Positions 26,406 through 32,848 of a DNA stretch of 64,000 bases are shown here, one piece after another. Within the stretch, counting starts at the first letter, position 1. Each line of letters begins with the position of its first letter. A program made the position numbers and the translations under genes. Origin of the DNA: Methylotenera_A sp044222005 (GTDB taxonomy: Bacteria; Pseudomonadota; Gammaproteobacteria; Burkholderiales; Methylophilaceae); NCBI GenBank assembly GCA_044222005.1, contig JBGANY010000001.1, positions 322,916 to 386,915 on the forward strand. Reading direction: 5' to 3'. Under the pieces are notes generated by a model. The model searched no databases. It worked only from the letters and a program-made list of their open reading frames with translations, and had not been told where the DNA came from.

Positions 26406-26705
26406 TTACTGGTGCTCTACAGGGTCATCTGCACCACGACCGGGACGCACATGGCCTGGAGGGTCATCTATACCACGACCGTGACGCCCATGGCCTTGGG
26501 GATCATCACAACCACGGCATTGATGCACCTGACCAACTTGATCGTCTGCACCTCTCCCTTGGCGCACATGGCCTACCGGATCATCACAGCCACGACATTG
26601 ACGGACATGGTTTGCCGAATCATTTGCCCCTCTGCGCGCCATTGCTGGCGTAGTTAATACTGAAACACCAAGTGCAAACAACATGGTGATAAGTAGTTTA
26701 TTCAT
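26406..26705 (-). CDS. Small secreted protein built of 13-residue RGxDDPxGHVRxG repeats
   Basis: A 99-residue protein I cannot assign to a named family. Residues 1-23 are a signal peptide (MNKLLITMLFALGV, cleavage after AMA). The rest is six tandem 13-residue units with consensus RGxDDPxGHVRxG, one per 39 bases of DNA. Each unit mixes basic, acidic and histidine residues. Two junctions carry closely spaced cysteines (QCRGC). The start has AAAGGAGAG eight bases upstream and a proper terminator follows, so it is a real expressed gene. Functions such as metal binding, adhesion or a peptide precursor are only possibilities. The next gene upstream encodes another repeat-bearing secreted protein. 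Confidence 0.72.
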   Translation of the reverse strand: MNKLLITMLFALGVSVLTTPAMARRGANDSANHVRQCRGCDDPVGHVRQGRGADDQVGQVHQCRGCDDPQGHGRHGRGIDDPPGHVRPGRGADDPVEHQ

Positions 26706-26765
26706 CTCAAGCTCTCCTTTAGCAAGGTTGTTAAGTTTCCTCCCAAGGTGATGTTTACGTCCGCA

Positions 26766-27143
26766 CTATGCGTTACGGCCACCTCGACGTTGACGATCGC
26801 CAGGACGCTCGTTATCACCGCCGCGAGGACCTTCTGAGGCTTCGCGTGCAATGATGATTAAATTAGTGCTATAACCAGGCCTCTCTACACCATCTTTGCC
26901 ACGTCCGCGACCTTGACTGCCAGTTTCTTTAGCAATGATTGTGCTATCAGCATCCACGCTAATACGACCGCCACGGCGTTGGCGATCACCAGGACGCTCG
27001 TTATCACCGCCGCGAGGACCTTCTGAGGCTTCACGTGCAGCCACACCGTCATTTGAAAACTGCAATGGTGCTGCATAGCTGTTTGCTGTTGCTAAAACAA
27101 TCATACCGCCAATTGCACCTAAAATAATTTTTTTGCTAATCAT
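26766..27143 (-). CDS. Small secreted protein with duplicated EGPRGGDNERPGDRQRRGG segment
   Basis: A 125-residue protein of unknown function with a signal peptide (residues 1-24, ending SYA). The mature part contains two nearly identical 25-residue copies (centred at about residues 48 and 110) with the shared string EGPRGGDNERPGDRQRRGG, preceded by AREAS. Between them lies a diverged third copy with GRGRGKDGVERPG. It is rich in Arg, Gly and Asp/Glu and has no cysteine. It is divergent from the DUF6502 operon and upstream of the other repeat protein gene, with which it may share a transcript (60-base gap). The DNA of the two copies is also nearly identical, showing recent duplication. Confidence 0.72.
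   Translation of the reverse strand: MISKKIILGAIGGMIVLATANSYAAPLQFSNDGVAAREASEGPRGGDNERPGDRQRRGGRISVDADSTIIAKETGSQGRGRGKDGVERPGYSTNLIIIAREASEGPRGGDNERPGDRQRRGGRNA
26774..27040. repeat. Direct repeat pair of about 75 bp inside the secreted repeat gene
   Basis: Copies at about 26774-26850 and 26964-27040 share the run GGACGCTCGTTATCACCGCC and continue almost identically through GAGGACCTTCTGAGGCTTC. They encode the duplicated Arg/Gly-rich segment of the 26766-27143 gene. The near-identity at DNA level, including third codon positions, indicates recent duplication or gene conversion. Confidence 0.8.
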
Positions 27144-27190
27144 AACAACTCTCCAATATGTATAAAGTTTATCTCATCAAATAACGGATT

Positions 27191-27292
27191 AATTTCCCGT
27201 TGCTTGAATAATAAAAGGGAAAAATTCCCATGTCAACATAAAATGTAAAAAAATCCCATTTATTTTATTTTTTTTAAAACCTGTGTTAGAAT
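27191..27292 (+). promoter_or_regulatory. Candidate promoter/operator region of the DUF6502 operon
   Basis: The 181-base divergent gap (27144-27324) contains GGGAAAAATTCCC (27217-27229, a perfect palindrome). Two further half-site-like strings lie at AATTTCCC (27191-27198) and AAATCCCA (27251-27258). The CCC runs are 28-31 bases apart, close to three DNA turns. A likely -10 element TAGAAT is at 27287-27292 with a weak TTTATT at -35. The arrangement suggests a regulator bound in phase, perhaps the DUF6502 protein itself. This is inference from spacing only. Confidence 0.4.
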
Positions 27293-27324
27293 GAGCCGTA
27301 AATGTAAACTGAGTAGAGCGTTAG

Positions 27325-28179
27325 ATGGAAAGGGATATCAACAATAAGCAAGTGCTGGTTGCAAATACACTTAAGCGTGTCCTAAGACCCATTGTCAAGC
27401 TTATGTTATCGAATAACTTAAGTTATACGTTCGCGATCGATTTGATGAAATCGCTTTTCGTGGAAGTGGCTGACGAAGATTTTTGTATTAAGGGCAAACG
27501 CCAAACAGATTCTCGCATCAGCTTGATTAGCGGCGTGCACCGTAAAGATGTCAGGCGATTACGCGAGCATCTTCCAGATGTCGCAGAGGTCGTGCCTGAT
27601 AATATTCCATTGAGTGCTCAATTAATTGCATTATGGAATGCAGATTCTAAATATTTAGGGGAAGATGGTTTGCCCAAGCCCATCCCGCGCTTTGCAGTGT
27701 CAGAATTTGATGATTCTTTTGAAACCATGGTACGTAGCGTAAGCCGAGATATTCACCCAAGAGCGGTGCTGGATGAATGGCTGCATAATGGAATTGCGAG
27801 GCTCGATGAGCAGAAATTTGTTCATTTAATTTCCGAGGTCTTTGTACCGCAAGAAGGTTTTGCCGAGAAGATATACTATCTAGGGCATAGCTTGCATGAC
27901 CATGCACAAGCTGCGGTTTCTAATGTGCTCAGTCAGCAACCATGCTTTCTTGAACGTTGCGTGCATTATGACGAGCTTTCGCCATCGAGCATACATGACC
28001 TAAGTGAGCTTGCAAAAAAAGTTGGGATGAAGACACTGCGCGAAATTAATAAAGAAGCTGATTCACACGCAAAGCAGGATGCCAATACATCTTCTGAAAA
28101 AATGCGCATGACCTACGGTATTTACTATTACGCTGAACCTATGCAAACTACTGCGCCTGCTTCAGGCGAGGTGAAATAA
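27325..28179 (+). CDS. DUF6502 family protein
   Basis: A 284-residue, apparently soluble protein with no signal peptide. Its N-terminal part (ANTLKRVLRPIVKLMLSNNLSYTFAIDLMKSLFVEVADEDF) followed by SRISLISGVHRKDVRRLRE matches what I know as DUF6502. That section looks like a helix-turn-helix fold (first about 85 residues), so a regulatory role is plausible but unproven. The C-terminal half holds a conserved-looking FVPQEGFAEKIYYLGHSL. It begins the operon with the DUF5666 protein (two-base gap) and the outer-membrane barrel. It is divergent from the two secreted repeat proteins. Confidence 0.75.
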   Translation: MERDINNKQVLVANTLKRVLRPIVKLMLSNNLSYTFAIDLMKSLFVEVADEDFCIKGKRQTDSRISLISGVHRKDVRRLREHLPDVAEVVPDNIPLSAQLIALWNADSKYLGEDGLPKPIPRFAVSEFDDSFETMVRSVSRDIHPRAVLDEWLHNGIARLDEQKFVHLISEVFVPQEGFAEKIYYLGHSLHDHAQAAVSNVLSQQPCFLERCVHYDELSPSSIHDLSELAKKVGMKTLREINKEADSHAKQDANTSSEKMRMTYGIYYYAEPMQTTAPASGEVK

Positions 28180-28181
28180 TC

Positions 28182-29612
28182 ATGTCAAGGCATGGCTTTT
28201 ATGCTCGAATGACCGTAAGCGCAAGTTTAATCTGTTTGATAGCCCTGATGGTAAGCTTTTCAGTTAGGGCAGAAGGCGATGCGGCTTGCAATGTTGCTTC
28301 ACTGATTAATCCGAATAATCTGGACGGAGGAATGGGTGGCAGTGGCAGCCCAGCAAGGGGTGGCACTGGTGGTACGGGTATAGACTCTGAACATGGTGGT
28401 ATGGGTGGTACGGGTATAGACTCTGAACATGGTGGTATGGATGGGACGAGTGTTAAAGTTGAAAACACACTCCTGCCTGTAGACGCAAAAGGGAGTGTAA
28501 GCATAGTAGGTGTTGTTACTGGTTTTGCCAGCATTTGCGTGAATGGTGTAGAGGTGCATTACGATAACAATACTCCTGTCTTTGATAACGGTAAGCAGTC
28601 CAAGCTATCCGAACTTGCTGTTGGCAAAATGGTGATGCTTAAAGCCGATAGGATTGGGGCGCGTATGCAAGCACAGGCGATTGGGATGTTTGATGCAGTT
28701 GCCGGGCCAGTGGGCAGGGTAGATGTTGGACGACATCAGATTCAAGTAATGGGGCAAACTGTCCGAGTTGATCAAAATACGATTCAACAGATGAATAGTG
28801 TTCCTTCTGGGGCGAAAGTGCGTGTTAGTGGCCATAGGCTCGAAAATGGCGAAATTGTTGCAACAAGGGTAGACGTTGTCAAAGGCACAGATGTGGTGAG
28901 CACCTTGGGTTTGGTGACCGGCGTAGCGAAAGATGGTTTTCTGGTAAGCGGCACAAGAGTGAACATTGATAATAGAAAAGTGCTAGATACCCTGAATGTG
29001 GGTAGCGAAGTGCGCGTTGGCGGTGCTTGGGATGGGAAGGCAATCAAAGCAGATCGAGTTGAAGTTCAGCCAATCAAAACGATGATGAGCCGCTCTGATG
29101 CTGCGATTGTGGAAGGATTCTTTGGGTCAAGGGACTCAAATAAACTGAGCGTTTACGGCACTGAAGTGCAACTCTCACAAGGTAAAACAGGCGATAAAAA
29201 TGTTGATGAATCAAAAGTAGTGAAAATTGAAATGCGCCGTGAGAAAAATGGTGAATGGGTTGCAGATAAAGTTGAAGCTAGAAAAGGCAAACTATTTGAA
29301 AAGGACCTTCAGTTTAAAAATGAAATTGATCCCAATAACGGTGGAAATTCATCTAAAGGTGGGGATAAAAACAAAACAATTGAAATAAAATCAGATAACA
29401 ATAGTTCTGGCTCAAACTCGGGATCTAGTTCATCAGGGGGGCGTGGTACTTCTAACGGCTCCTCAGGAAGGAGCGGTTCTTCGAGTAATTCATCGGGTGG
29501 GCATGGATCTTCAAATGGCCCTTCGGATGGACATGGTTCTTCAGGTAGTTCATCAGGGGGGAGCGGTTCCTCAAATCGATCGGGTAATTCAGGTGGCGGC
29601 AAATATAAATAA
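28182..29612 (+). CDS. Secreted DUF5666-domain protein with Gly/Ser-rich tail
   Basis: A 476-residue exported protein. A signal peptide (about 1-30, ending VRA) is followed by a Gly-rich segment with a perfect 12-residue tandem repeat (GGTGIDSEHGGM twice). Then come several copies of a small beta domain of about 65-75 residues (about 100-365; for example GVVTGFASICVNGVEV, GPVGRVDVGRHQIQVMG, GLVTGVAKDGFLVSG), which I recognise as DUF5666-like. The tail from about 385 is almost entirely Ser, Gly and Asn. It starts two bases after the DUF6502 stop, so it is translationally coupled. Function is unknown; the layout suggests a surface or periplasmic protein. Confidence 0.75.
   Translation: MSRHGFYARMTVSASLICLIALMVSFSVRAEGDAACNVASLINPNNLDGGMGGSGSPARGGTGGTGIDSEHGGMGGTGIDSEHGGMDGTSVKVENTLLPVDAKGSVSIVGVVTGFASICVNGVEVHYDNNTPVFDNGKQSKLSELAVGKMVMLKADRIGARMQAQAIGMFDAVAGPVGRVDVGRHQIQVMGQTVRVDQNTIQQMNSVPSGAKVRVSGHRLENGEIVATRVDVVKGTDVVSTLGLVTGVAKDGFLVSGTRVNIDNRKVLDTLNVGSEVRVGGAWDGKAIKADRVEVQPIKTMMSRSDAAIVEGFFGSRDSNKLSVYGTEVQLSQGKTGDKNVDESKVVKIEMRREKNGEWVADKVEARKGKLFEKDLQFKNEIDPNNGGNSSKGGDKNKTIEIKSDNNSSGSNSGSSSSGGRGTSNGSSGRSGSSSNSSGGHGSSNGPSDGHGSSGSSSGGSGSSNRSGNSGGGKYK
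28368..28439 (+). repeat. Perfect 36-bp tandem duplication in the DUF5666 gene
   Basis: Units 28368-28403 and 28404-28439 are identical at all 36 positions, starting GGTGGTACGGGTATAGACTC. They keep the reading frame and encode GGTGIDSEHGGM twice. Identity at every third position means a recent duplication or slippage; copy number could vary between strains. Confidence 0.9.
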
Positions 29613-29627
29613 TAACGGGAGTTGCTT

Positions 29628-30500
29628 ATGAAATTTATTAAAAATGTAATTTTGTTCTCAGCCTTATTCTCAGCAAACGCATTAGCAGACGGATTTTCTG
29701 CTTCGGTAGGAGGTGACTATTCCACAGGTAAATATGGTTCTGGGGAATCTACCAATGTTTTTTATTTGCCTCTGGCGGCCACTTACGAAACAGGCGCTTT
29801 TACTTATAGGGTCACTGTGCCTTGGATTAGGGTAACGGGCACTGGTGATATAGTTCCGGGTGGGCTTGGCGGCTCAGGTGGAGGCTCGACTGGAGGCGTG
29901 GGTACGTTTGGTTGTGCCGGTGATAGCCGTAAAGGCGCCAGCAAGCCGGAAGACAATGGCCCGTGCGCGGGAGTAGCCACAACATCAACAACTTCAACAA
30001 GCCGCAGTAGATCGACGGAGTCAGGTTTGGGGGATATTGTTGCTGCAGCTACCTATAACGCATTTGATGGTGGTGATACAGGTTTTGTGGTCGATTTAAC
30101 AGGACGTATAAAATTTGCTACCGCTAGCGAATCTAAAGGTTTAGGCTCTGGAAAAACAGATTATGCATTACAAGTGAATGTAGATAAGAACTTTAATGGT
30201 CCATATGTTTCATTTGGCTTAGGTTACAAATGGCTTGGGGAGCCGAGAGGGGTTTCTTATGACAATGTCACATATGGATCTTTAGGCGGTGGATACAAGT
30301 TTTCTAAATTGACAACAGTGGGAGTGTCTTACGATTGGGCAACGGCGGCAGTAGATGGTGCAACACGCCCTCAGGAAGTTTCTGTTTATGCGTCACATTA
30401 TATTAGTGACCAGTATAAATTGAGCGGAGTTATTTATTCGGGCCTGAGTGATGCCAGCCCAGATGTTGGTGGTGGGATGACCTTAAGCTACTACTTCTAA
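29628..30500 (+). CDS. Outer-membrane beta-barrel protein
   Basis: A 290-residue exported protein with a signal peptide (about 1-20, ending ALA). Alternating polar/hydrophobic strands and a C-terminal phenylalanine in the ending LSYYF are typical of outer-membrane barrels assembled by the BAM machinery. Residues around 80-130 form a Gly/Ser/Thr-rich insertion with two cysteines, likely a surface loop. The start at 29628 (MKFIKNVILF) has CGGGAG 7-12 bases upstream; a TTG two codons earlier is less likely. It ends the operon of DUF6502 and DUF5666 genes. Some relatives are labelled transporter, but the substrate is unknown. Confidence 0.75.
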   Translation: MKFIKNVILFSALFSANALADGFSASVGGDYSTGKYGSGESTNVFYLPLAATYETGAFTYRVTVPWIRVTGTGDIVPGGLGGSGGGSTGGVGTFGCAGDSRKGASKPEDNGPCAGVATTSTTSTSRSRSTESGLGDIVAAATYNAFDGGDTGFVVDLTGRIKFATASESKGLGSGKTDYALQVNVDKNFNGPYVSFGLGYKWLGEPRGVSYDNVTYGSLGGGYKFSKLTTVGVSYDWATAAVDGATRPQEVSVYASHYISDQYKLSGVIYSGLSDASPDVGGGMTLSYYF

Positions 30501-30536
30501 GTGGTTGCAACGGTTCTAATTAGAAGTGTTAACCAC
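30501..30536 (+). other. Hairpin after the outer-membrane barrel gene
   Basis: GTGGTT (30501-30506) pairs with AACCAC (30531-30536), and the palindrome TTCTAATTAGAA lies between. It starts at the stop codon of the barrel gene. There is no T run, so it is at best a Rho-dependent stop or a transcript-end stabiliser. The rest of the gap to pqqA (30537-30674) shows no further recognisable element; the pqqA promoter must lie there. Confidence 0.4.
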
Positions 30537-30674
30537 ATCATGAAAATCACTAGCTGTTTATCATGCAAGCTCGCAGGTGTTATGCGGAACGAGCGCGTAT
30601 AGTGTCAATCATACAAGCACAGCATCACACGTAATATTGAGTGCTTGATTCACAACCTAATAGGAGATTTGATC

Positions 30675-30746
30675 ATGTGGACAAAACCAGCAGCTACTGA
30701 AATGCGTTTCGGCTTTGAAGTAACCATGTATGTTTGCAATAAATAA
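30675..30746 (+). CDS. pqqA: PQQ precursor peptide
   Basis: A 23-residue ribosomal precursor of the redox cofactor pyrroloquinoline quinone, reading MWTKPAATEMRFGFEVTMY then VCNK. Glu15 and Tyr19, in the invariant E-V-T-x-Y spacing, are the residues PqqE cross-links to form the PQQ backbone. TAGGAGA 8-14 bases upstream is a strong ribosome site. It heads pqqBCDE, with a strong hairpin-terminator right after it, which should make this short message much more abundant than the enzyme genes. Confidence 0.96.
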   Translation: MWTKPAATEMRFGFEVTMYVCNK

Positions 30747-30760
30747 TTGCAGATGACACA

Positions 30761-30786
30761 AAGGCTGCCTGATGGCAGCCTTTTTT
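30761..30786 (+). terminator. Terminator/attenuator between pqqA and pqqB
   Basis: AAGGCTGCC, loop TGAT and GGCAGCCTT form a nine-pair stem followed by TTTT. It lies 15 bases past the pqqA stop and 37 bases before the pqqB start. No separate strong promoter for pqqB is evident in that gap, so partial read-through is the likely way the enzymes are expressed. Confidence 0.9.
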
Positions 30787-30822
30787 ACTTCTAAACACAA
30801 TCCAACACAAAGAAAATTCGTT

Positions 30823-31755
30823 ATGCATATACATGTTTTAGGCGCAGGAGCAGGCGGAGGCTTTCCGCAGTGGAACTGCAACTGCTTTAACTGCGATGGC
30901 CTGCGCAAGGGCACGATCAAAGCGACCAAGCGCACACAGTCTTCCATCTGCGTGAGCAGCGATGGCGTGAATTGGGTATTGTTTAACGCCTCGCCGGACG
31001 TGCTGCAACAGATTCAGGATTTTCCGGCACTGCAGCCGGGTCGTGCAATACGCGACACGGGGATTCAGGCAATTATTTTGATTGATGCACAAATCGATCA
31101 CACTACTGGTTTATTCATGCTGCGCGAGGGTATAGTCAAACGCGAAATATATTGCACAGACATGGTGTATGGCGATTTGACTTCCGGCAATCAGATTTTA
31201 AACATCCTGGGACATTACTGCGGCATCAACCATCATCAAGTACCGATTGATGGCAAAACCAGCTTTGAGATACCTAATGTGCCGAATCTTCGCTTTACTA
31301 CTGTGGCATTAAAAAGCGCTGCGCCACCTTATTCGCCACATCGTAACAATCCGCAGCCAGGTGATACGATAGGTGTGCTGATCGAGGAAATTTCGACTGG
31401 TAAGAAGTGCTGGTATTCGCCCGGTTTGGAGTTAATCGAACCGCATTTACCGGCATTGATGAACCAAGCCGACTGCATCATGGTGGATGGCACGTTCTGG
31501 ACCGATACAGAGATGATTGACTTGGGCCTGATGACCAAAACTGCACGCAGTATCGGCCATAACCCGCAATCTGGAAAAGGCGGCATGATTGAAGATTTAG
31601 ACAAATTTGGTCTTATTAATGGTAAACAGGTGCGCAAGGTATTGATTCACATTAACAACACCAACCCGATTTTAAGAGAAGATTCTGCCGAGCGCGCAGA
31701 ACTTGACCGTCATGGCATTGAAGTGGCTTATGACGGTATGGATATTATTTTATAA
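30823..31755 (+). CDS. pqqB: PQQ biosynthesis protein PqqB
   Basis: A 310-residue member of the metallo-beta-lactamase fold required for PQQ formation; in studied systems it acts as an iron-dependent hydroxylase on the cross-linked intermediate. The diagnostic start MHIHVLGAGAGGGFPQWNCN is followed by CNCFNCDGLR, ILIDAQIDHTTGL and VDGTFWTD. The family start is the ATG at 30823; the open frame extends 17 codons upstream through the terminator stem, which I reject as coding. It is followed by pqqC after 11 bases. Confidence 0.96.
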   Translation: MHIHVLGAGAGGGFPQWNCNCFNCDGLRKGTIKATKRTQSSICVSSDGVNWVLFNASPDVLQQIQDFPALQPGRAIRDTGIQAIILIDAQIDHTTGLFMLREGIVKREIYCTDMVYGDLTSGNQILNILGHYCGINHHQVPIDGKTSFEIPNVPNLRFTTVALKSAAPPYSPHRNNPQPGDTIGVLIEEISTGKKCWYSPGLELIEPHLPALMNQADCIMVDGTFWTDTEMIDLGLMTKTARSIGHNPQSGKGGMIEDLDKFGLINGKQVRKVLIHINNTNPILREDSAERAELDRHGIEVAYDGMDIIL

Positions 31756-31766
31756 GGATTTAAAAA

Positions 31767-32531
31767 ATGACAAATGAAAAAGCACCATGGAGCAGAGAAG
31801 AATTTGAAGCCAAATTGCGCGAGAAAGGCAAAGGCTACCATATATATCATCCGATCCATGTGTTGATGTACGAAGGCAAGCTGACACAAGCACAGATGCA
31901 AGCTTGGGTGGCGAATCGCTATTACTACCAAATCGCGATACCTGTAAAAGATGCAGCGATTCTTTCTAACTGCCCAGACCGTGAAATTCGCCGCGGCTGG
32001 ATTCAACGCATTTTTGATCACGATGGAAGCGGTCAAATCGCCGAGGGCGGAGAAGGTGGCATTGAAGCATGGATCCATCTCGGAGCAGCAGTCGGCTTGA
32101 GCCGCGAAGAGATTATGTCGCTCAAAATGGTGGCCCCTGGAACTAAATTTGCAGTAGACGCTTATATTAACTTCGCGAAACAGCGTCCATGGCAGGAATC
32201 TGTATGTTCCTCGCTCACTGAACTCTTTGCACCGCATATCCATCAGCAGCGTATTGATTCATGGCCTGATATGTATCCCTGGATCAACCCTGAAGGCATG
32301 CAGTATTTCAAAAACCGCCTCACGCAAGCGCGGCGCGATGTGGAGCAAGGATTGCACGTGACCTTGGATTATTTTGGTAAAACGCGTGAATTGCAAGAGC
32401 GCGCGCTTGAAATCTTGCAATTTAAGCTGGATGTGCTGTGGGTGATGGCAGATTCCATCATGCTGCAATGTACGGACATCAAGGTTGAAGGGCGCGATTA
32501 TCTGCGTCAACCTGTCATAAACATCAGTTAA
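31767..32531 (+). CDS. pqqC: Pyrroloquinoline-quinone synthase PqqC
   Basis: A 254-residue cofactor-less oxidase that carries out the last step, ring closure and eight-electron oxidation of the intermediate to PQQ. It belongs to the haem-oxygenase-like all-helical fold (TENA/PqqC). Seen are YHIYHPIHVLM, the stretch WVANRYYYQIAIPVKDAAIL, EGGEGGIEAWI, and the active-site-rich FAPHIHQQRI. Length is normal. It lies between pqqB (11-base gap) and pqqD (8-base gap) in one operon. Confidence 0.97.
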   Translation: MTNEKAPWSREEFEAKLREKGKGYHIYHPIHVLMYEGKLTQAQMQAWVANRYYYQIAIPVKDAAILSNCPDREIRRGWIQRIFDHDGSGQIAEGGEGGIEAWIHLGAAVGLSREEIMSLKMVAPGTKFAVDAYINFAKQRPWQESVCSSLTELFAPHIHQQRIDSWPDMYPWINPEGMQYFKNRLTQARRDVEQGLHVTLDYFGKTRELQERALEILQFKLDVLWVMADSIMLQCTDIKVEGRDYLRQPVINIS

Positions 32532-32539
32532 GAGCATTT

Positions 32540-32821
32540 ATGGAACATCATATTCAACACACCGACATTTACGCACTTGCACCGCATCATCGCTTTCAAT
32601 GGGAAGAAGCGCAGCAGAGTTACGTGATACTTTTCCCTGAAGGCATGGTCAAACTGCACGGTGGTGCCGGAGAAGTGATTAAACGCGTGAATGGTAAAGC
32701 GACCGTGGGTGATGTCGTGACAGAGTTAAAGGCAGCCTTCCCCGATGCAGAAGGCATCGAAGATGACATTATCGGAATGTTCGAGATGGCTGTTAGCAAG
32801 GCATGGCTTAGAAAGGTTTAA
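32540..32821 (+). CDS. pqqD: PqqA-binding chaperone PqqD
   Basis: A 93-residue protein that binds the PqqA peptide and presents it to the radical SAM enzyme PqqE. The winged-helix-like RRE fold is indicated by APHHRFQWEEAQQSYVILFP, EGMVKLHGGAGEVIKRVNG and the C-terminal DIIGMFEMAVSKAWLR. Length is normal for stand-alone PqqD. It sits between pqqC and pqqE in the canonical order. Confidence 0.95.
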   Translation: MEHHIQHTDIYALAPHHRFQWEEAQQSYVILFPEGMVKLHGGAGEVIKRVNGKATVGDVVTELKAAFPDAEGIEDDIIGMFEMAVSKAWLRKV

Positions 32822-32848
32822 GCCGTACAAGGATTAAGGAGCAACAAA

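Noticed and set aside
26390..26657. Plus-strand open frames of 87 codons opposite the 13-residue-repeat gene
   Set aside because: Their periodicity simply mirrors the 39-base repeats; the minus strand has the signal peptide, ribosome site and terminator.
26406..26705. CRISPR-like regular spacing of repeats
   Set aside because: The 39-base units are directly adjacent without unique spacers, keep a reading frame and vary mainly at codon level.
30772..30822. 17-codon extension of pqqB
   Set aside because: It begins inside the terminator stem; PqqB homologues begin at MHIHVLGAG.
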